DNA of 47,754 nucleotides, from assembly GCA_030837345.1 (NCBI GenBank), contig JAUPKQ010000023.1:1-47754 (forward strand), in the 5' to 3' direction. This document shows positions 43,777 through 47,754 of the stretch, piece after piece. Within the stretch, counting starts at the first letter, position 1; each line of letters begins with the position of its first letter. Source of the stretch: Actinomycetota bacterium (GTDB lineage Bacteria; Actinomycetota; Actinomycetes; Actinomycetales; Kineosporiaceae). A model generated the notes under the pieces. That model did no database searches. It saw only the letters and a list, made by a program, of their open reading frames with translations, and was not told the DNA's origin. Position numbers and translations under genes: made by a program.

Positions 43777-44426
43777 CGCTGCTCGCGGAGGACGTGCTCC
43801 TCCTCCTCATCGATGACGCGACCGGCAAGATGGTCCTCGACCGCACCCGCGTCGACCGTGTGCTCGCCGGCGCCGTCCTCGTCGAACTACTGATGACGGA
43901 GCGTGCTGCACCCGCACCCGCCGGGGGGAGCATCAAGCCCGGCCGGATTGTCGTCCTCGATCCGCGCCCTTCCGGGGACGCCGTCCTCGACGAGGCGCTG
44001 GAGCGCCTGAGTGACAAGCCGCTCCGCCCCGCCCGGGCCGTCGAGAAGCTGGTCAAGGGGCTGAGGGCGGCGTTGCTCGGGCGGATCGTCCAGGCCGGTT
44101 TCGTCCGGGAGGAACACCGCTCCTGGCTGGGCGTCTTCCCCACGACCACCTGGCCCGCGGTGCGGCCCGAGCACGAGGCCGGGATCCGGCGGTCCCTGCG
44201 CGACGTCCTCCTGCACGGCCACGGGCCCGAGCCCCGGATCGCCACCCTGATCGCTCTGCTGAACGCCGTCGACGCCGTTCCCAAGGTCGTGCCCGCTGAG
44301 GACCGCCGGGCCCTGGTCCGCCGGGCCCGGACGATCGCGGAGGGGGATCCGACGGCCCTCGCCGTGCGGGAGGCCGTCGACGCCGTCAACGCCGCGGTGG
44401 TCGTCGCGACGACGGCTGCCACCTGA
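43773..44426 (+). CDS. GPP34 (GOLPH3/Vps74-like) family protein
   Basis: 217-aa all-helical cytosolic or peripheral protein. The N-terminus TLLAEDVLLLLIDDATGKMVLD and the following LAGAVLVELLM, GLRAALLGRIVQAGFV and RIATLIALLNAV segments fit the GPP34 family, whose eukaryotic members bind phosphatidylinositol 4-phosphate at the Golgi. Such proteins are common in actinobacteria, with no established role. Translationally coupled to the EamA exporter by a 4-bp overlap; a TACCGT hexamer 6 nt before the ATG could also provide a separate leaderless start. Confidence 0.88.
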   Translation: MTLLAEDVLLLLIDDATGKMVLDRTRVDRVLAGAVLVELLMTERAAPAPAGGSIKPGRIVVLDPRPSGDAVLDEALERLSDKPLRPARAVEKLVKGLRAALLGRIVQAGFVREEHRSWLGVFPTTTWPAVRPEHEAGIRRSLRDVLLHGHGPEPRIATLIALLNAVDAVPKVVPAEDRRALVRRARTIAEGDPTALAVREAVDAVNAAVVVATTAAT

Positions 44427-44627
44427 TCCGGCCGACCGCTCCGGTGATCGGGAACGCCAATGTGATCAATCGTTCGTCTTGACCATTTTGCGTTATCCGG
44501 TGACGCTAAGAAGGACGCCGACTGGTCGGGGACTGCCGCGTCCAGGAGCTCCGGGCGTACCAGAGAACTGTGTGCGCCGGAGCTTCGGGTACACCAGGGC
44601 TCCGGCATACCCAGGAGATCTGGAAAC

Positions 44628-44792
44628 ATGGTGGCGGGATTGACGTGGAAGGAGTGGCGGCGTTCGGCAGAGGAGATCGCCGTAAAGGCACTGGGTGTCA
44701 TTTTCGAGGTGCATGACCTCACGACCGGCGAAGGCCGGGTCTTCTCGGGGCGCGGAGTCGTCCGCCGTCGTTCGCTTCGGCGTCAGGTCTGA
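44628..44792 (+). CDS. possible small ORF, 54 aa
   Basis: ATG at 44628, 10 nt after AGGAG, opens a 54-codon frame encoding a basic peptide that begins MVAGLTWKEWRRSAEE and contains IFEVHDLTTGEGRVFSG, with an Arg-rich end. No family recognised. It is supported only by the Shine-Dalgarno, plausible codon use and its place in an otherwise empty 421-bp gap (44427-44847). The DNA just upstream (44540-44620) holds imperfect repeats of CTCCGG...TACCAG. Confidence 0.35.
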   Translation: MVAGLTWKEWRRSAEEIAVKALGVIFEVHDLTTGEGRVFSGRGVVRRRSLRRQV

Positions 44793-44847
44793 CCGTCCAC
44801 GAAGATGCCGTGCCTCGCACGGCAGACGGGGAAAGGGAGTGGCGAAC

Positions 44848-45030
44848 GTGCACGCAGAGGTCACTCAGGTCGTTGCCATCTTGGTGGTGGCGGCTACCTG
44901 GGTGCTGGCCGAAGTGTATTCCCGATGGATCCGGCGCCGGGCCGAACGGAGAGGAGCCGCGAAGTTGGAGATCTACGACGAGCGGCCTCAGACGATCGAC
45001 GCCAGCGCTCTCTCGGCGTCCGACGACTGA
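44848..45030 (+). CDS. small single-pass membrane protein, 60 aa
   Basis: A short protein with one helix (VTQVVAILVVAATWVLAEVYSRW, residues about 5-26), then a basic RIRRRAERRGAAK cluster that predicts a cytosolic C-terminus, and an acidic end. GTG 44848 follows GGGAG by 8 nt; GTG 44839 overlaps that Shine-Dalgarno and is less likely. Function unknown. Confidence 0.55.
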   Translation: MHAEVTQVVAILVVAATWVLAEVYSRWIRRRAERRGAAKLEIYDERPQTIDASALSASDD

Positions 45031-45092
45031 AGAGTCACCGGGTGTCCGAGCCGGGACCCGTGACGCGGTCGCGGACCGGTGAGGAGAACGGG

Positions 45093-45126
45093 GGGTGGTA
45101 GGGGACTCGACTGTTCTCTACCACCC
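45093..45126. terminator. bidirectional terminator candidate
   Basis: A 13-bp stem with two wobbles (45093-45105 with 45114-45126, core GGGTGGTAG) and an 8-nt loop lies between the convergent small membrane gene and the methyltransferase. A second short hairpin TCCGAC/GTCGGA is at 45198-45213, just after the methyltransferase stop. Confidence 0.6.
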
Positions 45127-45230
45127 TGCGTGCGGGGCTCGCGAGACCCATGATCCCCTGGAATCGGGCCGGGTCCGACGGTCCTCAAGAAATGCATTCC
45201 GACAATAGTCGGATCGTTCTTCTCGAATTG

Positions 45231-46085
45231 TCACCCGGCCGTTCCCTCGACGACGGTGGCGTCGAACTCGTCGGAGGTCGTCACGTGGGGGCGCAATCCG
45301 TGGACCATGAGGAGTTCGGCGACGGCGGGGACCTGACCCCGGCCCGTCTCGACGAGCAGATGACCCCCGTCGGAGAGCCACGCCGAGGCGCCAAGAATCA
45401 CCCGTCGCAGGACGGCGAGTCCGTCAGGGCCGCCGTCCAGGGCATGCCGGGGTTCGTGGAGGCGGGCCTCCGGCGGCATGAACGGGATCGTCTCGGTGGG
45501 GACGTACGGCGCGTTCGCGGTGATGACGTCGATCCGCCCTGCCAGGGCCGACGGCAGAGGGCCGTACAGATCGCCCGTGTGGACCTGGCCACCGACGCTC
45601 GCGACGTTGCGGCGGGCGCAGGCGGCCGCGGCGGGGTCGATGTCCACCGAGTGCAGTTCGCAGGCATGGCCGGCGCGCACCAGCGCGGTGGCGGTCGCGA
45701 CGCCGATGGCGCCGGACCCGCAACAGAGGTCCAGCAGGACCAGCGGCGGCCCCACCCGCCGCGCGGCCCGTGCCCTCGCCCGTTCGACGGCCCGTTCGAC
45801 CAGGTACTCGGTCCGCCGTCGTGGCACGAAGATCCGGGGATCGAGCAAGATCGACAGGCCGGAGAACTCGGCCCGGCCGATGACGTGCTCCAGAGGTTCG
45901 CCCCGGATCCTGCGCCGGACCAGCTCCTCCAGGCAGGGTGTCCCGTCGCCGTCGGAGGCCTGGGTCACGGCGCCGAGGATCAGGACAGCCTCGTCTTCGG
46001 CGAAGACGCACCCGGCGGCGCGCAGCTGGGCGGCGATCTCGGCAGCGGTCGCCGTCGGCATGGACATGGATTCGAAAGTGGACAT
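45231..46085 (-). CDS. PrmC/HemK-related N5-glutamine methyltransferase paralogue
   Basis: 284-aa SAM-dependent methyltransferase. The N-terminal helical domain (LEELVRRRIRGEPLEHVIGRAEFSG) and SAM site VLLDLCCGSGAIGVATA near residue 115 are as in PrmC, but the catalytic NPPY reads NAPYVPTETI, the pattern of the PrmC-related actinobacterial subgroup (TIGR03704 as I recall it) rather than true release-factor methyltransferase. The substrate is therefore uncertain. GGGGGG lies 4 nt before the ATG. It is encoded downstream of cobK on the same strand, with a 47-bp gap; no functional link is evident. Confidence 0.85.
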   Translation of the reverse strand: MSTFESMSMPTATAAEIAAQLRAAGCVFAEDEAVLILGAVTQASDGDGTPCLEELVRRRIRGEPLEHVIGRAEFSGLSILLDPRIFVPRRRTEYLVERAVERARARAARRVGPPLVLLDLCCGSGAIGVATATALVRAGHACELHSVDIDPAAAACARRNVASVGGQVHTGDLYGPLPSALAGRIDVITANAPYVPTETIPFMPPEARLHEPRHALDGGPDGLAVLRRVILGASAWLSDGGHLLVETGRGQVPAVAELLMVHGLRPHVTTSDEFDATVVEGTAG

Positions 46086-46132
46086 ATCCCCCCTTCGGTG
46101 CGGCCACAGTACCCCGAAGCACCCGGAGACGG

Positions 46133-46927
46133 TTACGGTCGGGCGATATCTCGCTCCGGCGAGTCGCTGGCGGACGGACCCGTCGATCGGCCGAGGACCC
46201 AGGCGACGGCCCCCGCGACGGACCGGGTCACCCTGGCCCCTTCCGGGAGCGGCGGCCTGTCGATCATCACGACGGCCAGCCCGGCGTCGCGAGCGGTGAT
46301 GAGTTTCGCCGCCGTGGCGTCACCGCCGCTGTCCTTGGTGACGAGCACCGCGACGGCGTGCTCCCGGAACACGGCCCGTTCGGCGTCCGGGGTGAACGGT
46401 CCCCGGGCCGCGAGGAGGGTGCGCCGGGGCGGCAGCGCGCCGTCCGGCGGGTCGACCGAACGGATCACGTAGTGGCGGGCGTCGTCCCCCGCGAAGGCGG
46501 CGACACCACCCCGGCCGAGGGTGAGCAGGACGGTGGTCCCCTCCGGCGCGAGGCGCGTGACGGCGGACGCCGCCGAGACGGCGTCCGGTACACGCCACCA
46601 GTCGTCGCCCTCCGCGGCCACCCACCCCGGACGGCGCAGCACGAGCAGGGGGACGCCGAGCCGCCCGCAGGCGGCCACCGCGTTTCCGGTCATGCGGGAC
46701 GCGAACGGATGGGTCGCGTCGACGACCGCCTCGACACGCCGGTGGGTGAGGTACGCCGCGAGGCCGTCGACACCGCCGAACCCCCCGCTCCGCACGTCAC
46801 CCGGCGGACGGCGGGGATCGGCGACCCGCCCGGCCAGGGACGTCGTCACCTCCAGGCCCGGCTCCCGGGCCAGTCGTGTCGCCAGGGCCCGGCCCTCGCC
46901 GGTACCGCCGAGAACGAGAACGCGCAT
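46133..46927 (-). CDS. cobK: precorrin-6A reductase (CobK/CbiJ family)
   Basis: 264-aa NADPH-dependent reductase of cobalamin synthesis. LGGTGEGRALA at residues 6-16 is the nucleotide loop; ATHPFA near residue 73, LTLGRGGVAAFAG, ARGPFTPDAERAVF and LVTKDSGGDATAAKLITARDAGLAVVMIDRPP are family landmarks. No other cob/cbi gene is in the window, so it is a detached member of the pathway. Start ATG 46927 is supported by homology; TAGGGT (46935-46940 complement) is 7 nt upstream, so the transcript is probably leaderless. The C-terminal 15 residues are variable. Confidence 0.9.
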   Translation of the reverse strand: MRVLVLGGTGEGRALATRLAREPGLEVTTSLAGRVADPRRPPGDVRSGGFGGVDGLAAYLTHRRVEAVVDATHPFASRMTGNAVAACGRLGVPLLVLRRPGWVAAEGDDWWRVPDAVSAASAVTRLAPEGTTVLLTLGRGGVAAFAGDDARHYVIRSVDPPDGALPPRRTLLAARGPFTPDAERAVFREHAVAVLVTKDSGGDATAAKLITARDAGLAVVMIDRPPLPEGARVTRSVAGAVAWVLGRSTGPSASDSPERDIARP

Positions 46928-46987
46928 CGGGCCGACCCTAGTTCGAGTGATTCCGATCATCCACTGGTCGTAGGGGATCAGTGAGCG

Positions 46988-47164
46988 GTGGCGCGCCGTC
47001 GGGGTCGCTATTCGGTCTGGTCTGTCCTGGTTCGTCGTTTCTCGCAGGGGTGGCGATCACTGGGGTTGAGGGTCTCTTCACTGAGCGTTGACTGCCTGCT
47101 TATGATCTTGGGGGAGTATCGCCGGGGTTCGGGCCAGCGGAGGCGGGGGGTCGGGGTGGGGTCG
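46988..47164 (+). repeat. 177-bp inverted repeat, right arm
   Basis: Ungapped inverse match of 1-177. It contains a promoter-like TTCACT (47073-47078), 18-bp spacer and TATGAT (47097-47107 region), then GGAGG (47139-47143) and a GTG at 47156, so it looks like a promoter and leader shared by two paralogous genes that face out of the window on opposite ends. Confidence 0.85.
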
Positions 47165-47754
47165 GTTCGGGAGCGGTGGGGTGAGGTGTCCCTGGCTGTG
47201 GGTGAGGCTGCGGGGGTTCTTGATCGGCCGTTGGGGCGGATGGTGGAGCGGGCGTGGGTCGGGGGTCAGGCTCCAGGTTCGAGCAGGAGCTGGCCGGGCG
47301 GCGTCAGGTGTTGCAGTGTGCCTGGCAGGGGCTGGTGGAGACTCTGGCCGACAACGAGCGGTCCCGGCGGGTCCTGAGCGGCGATCGTGATCTTCCCCGG
47401 TTGCCGGTGCCGTCGGTGACGACCGGTGTGGGGCGGGGTGGGGGGTCGTGTTTTCCGCCGGGGGCGTCCACCGGGGTGGACGTCTCCGGGTTCGAGGCCC
47501 TGGCGAGGGAGTTGCTCGCGGCGGGCCCGGTCCTGTTCGAGGCGGTCGAGGCGCTGCCGGTGGAGGCGTTGTCCGGTTCGGTGCTCCTGCCTGCGGACCG
47601 CATCCCGCAGACGCAGGTGATCCTGGAGATCGGTGAGTGGGCGCGGGCGCAGGGCCGGCAGCTCGGCGGGCGGCTGGAGATGATCCGTCGGGGTGAGGGT
47701 GCGGCGGTGACGGGGTTGACGGCTCCGAACGGCCTGACCGGTCCGATGGTGCCG
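47156..47754 (+). pseudogene. partial gene with apparent frame change, possibly DUF222/HNH-type
   Basis: From GTG 47156 one frame reads coding-like sequence (VRERWGEVSLAVGEAAGVLDRPLG) and then loses coding character near 47260-47280. From there a second frame, closed upstream by TGA at 47221, stays open to the window end with strong GC3 bias (FEQELAGRRQVLQCAWQGL, later FEALARELLAAGPVLFEAV and LEIGEWARAQGRQLGGRLEM). A one- or two-base indel in the GGGTCGGGGG tract would join them; alternatively a shorter gene begins at GTG 47254. The helical style recalls N-termini of DUF222/13E12-repeat HNH proteins, which occur as dispersed families, but this is weak. Confidence 0.4.

Noticed and set aside
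44493-44864. Minus-strand frame of 123 codons downstream of GPP34
   Set aside because: No ribosome site, no family and a Pro/Arg-rich composition; the plus-strand small ORFs are better supported.
47456-47500. GGTTCGAG sequence resembling a tRNA T-loop
   Set aside because: No acceptor, D or anticodon arms can be folded around it and it is inside a coding-like frame.
1-47754. CRISPR array, prophage, transposase or secondary-metabolite cluster
   Set aside because: No regularly spaced repeats, integrase, transposase or biosynthetic core genes were found in any frame.

Overview
The window reads as a chromosomal segment of a high-GC, saprophytic actinobacterium (Actinomycetota). The evidence is very high GC with many GTG starts, an Fe-S type PurF, DUF3073 and BldC next to purM, a DasR/GntR-type GlcNAc regulator with a separate-domain PTS, a mycobacterial-style FadA/FadB pair, and secreted or sugar-scavenging functions (GH12-CBM2 cellulase, GH39 with an ABC importer). 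The genus cannot be fixed from sequence reading alone. No rRNA, tRNA, CRISPR array or transposase was seen.

Layout. 1-177: one arm of a near-perfect inverted repeat whose other arm is at 46988-47164. 220-4804: SDR oxidoreductase, pyrE, LemA, DedA, a TrmH-like RNA methyltransferase and a small unknown protein. 4999-11145: an N-acetylglucosamine locus. nagA, PTS EIIB and PTS EIIA run leftward; a DasR-like regulator and PTS EIIC run rightward; two dre-like operators lie between them; a secreted NAGPA-type glycosidase lies downstream. 11400-18094: core metabolism (fbaA, purA, purD) interleaved with a MauE-thioredoxin fusion, an SRPBCC protein and a FUSC-like membrane protein. 18190-20543: LacI regulator and secreted GH12-CBM2 endoglucanase. 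20658-21326: ispD. 21384-27605: leftward operon of solute-binding protein, two permeases and GH39 glycosidase, diverging from a second LacI regulator. 27670-31445: PadR regulator plus a FadA/FadB-like pair with unusual active sites. 31570-36498: SCP2-like protein, purF, purM, DUF3073, an unknown protein and bldC. 36892-39050: poorly characterised proteins and gene-sparse DNA. 39248-45030: membrane glycosyltransferase-like protein, GT2 enzyme, Lrp regulator, EamA exporter, GPP34 protein and two small ORFs. 45231-46927: a PrmC-related methyltransferase and a solitary cobK. 46988-47754: second repeat arm and the start of a gene that runs off the end and seems to change frame.

The most unusual system is the FadA/FadB-like pair at 28330-31445. 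The thiolase keeps the family sequence closely, but both catalytic cysteines are serine and the NEAF motif is DEVF. The partner FadB keeps an intact enoyl-CoA hydratase domain but has lost most of the NAD-binding domain and the catalytic His of the 3-hydroxyacyl-CoA dehydrogenase. Both frames are open and overlap by 4 nt, so this looks like remodelling rather than decay. A hydratase plus retro-aldol (thiolase-fold lyase) pathway is one testable inference. A second notable point is that the window is bracketed by outward-facing 177-bp repeats about 47 kb apart, a configuration that could support inversion. Several housekeeping genes (pyrE, purD, ispD, purM, cobK) have a TANNNT -10 hexamer 6-8 nt before the start codon, which suggests leaderless transcripts.
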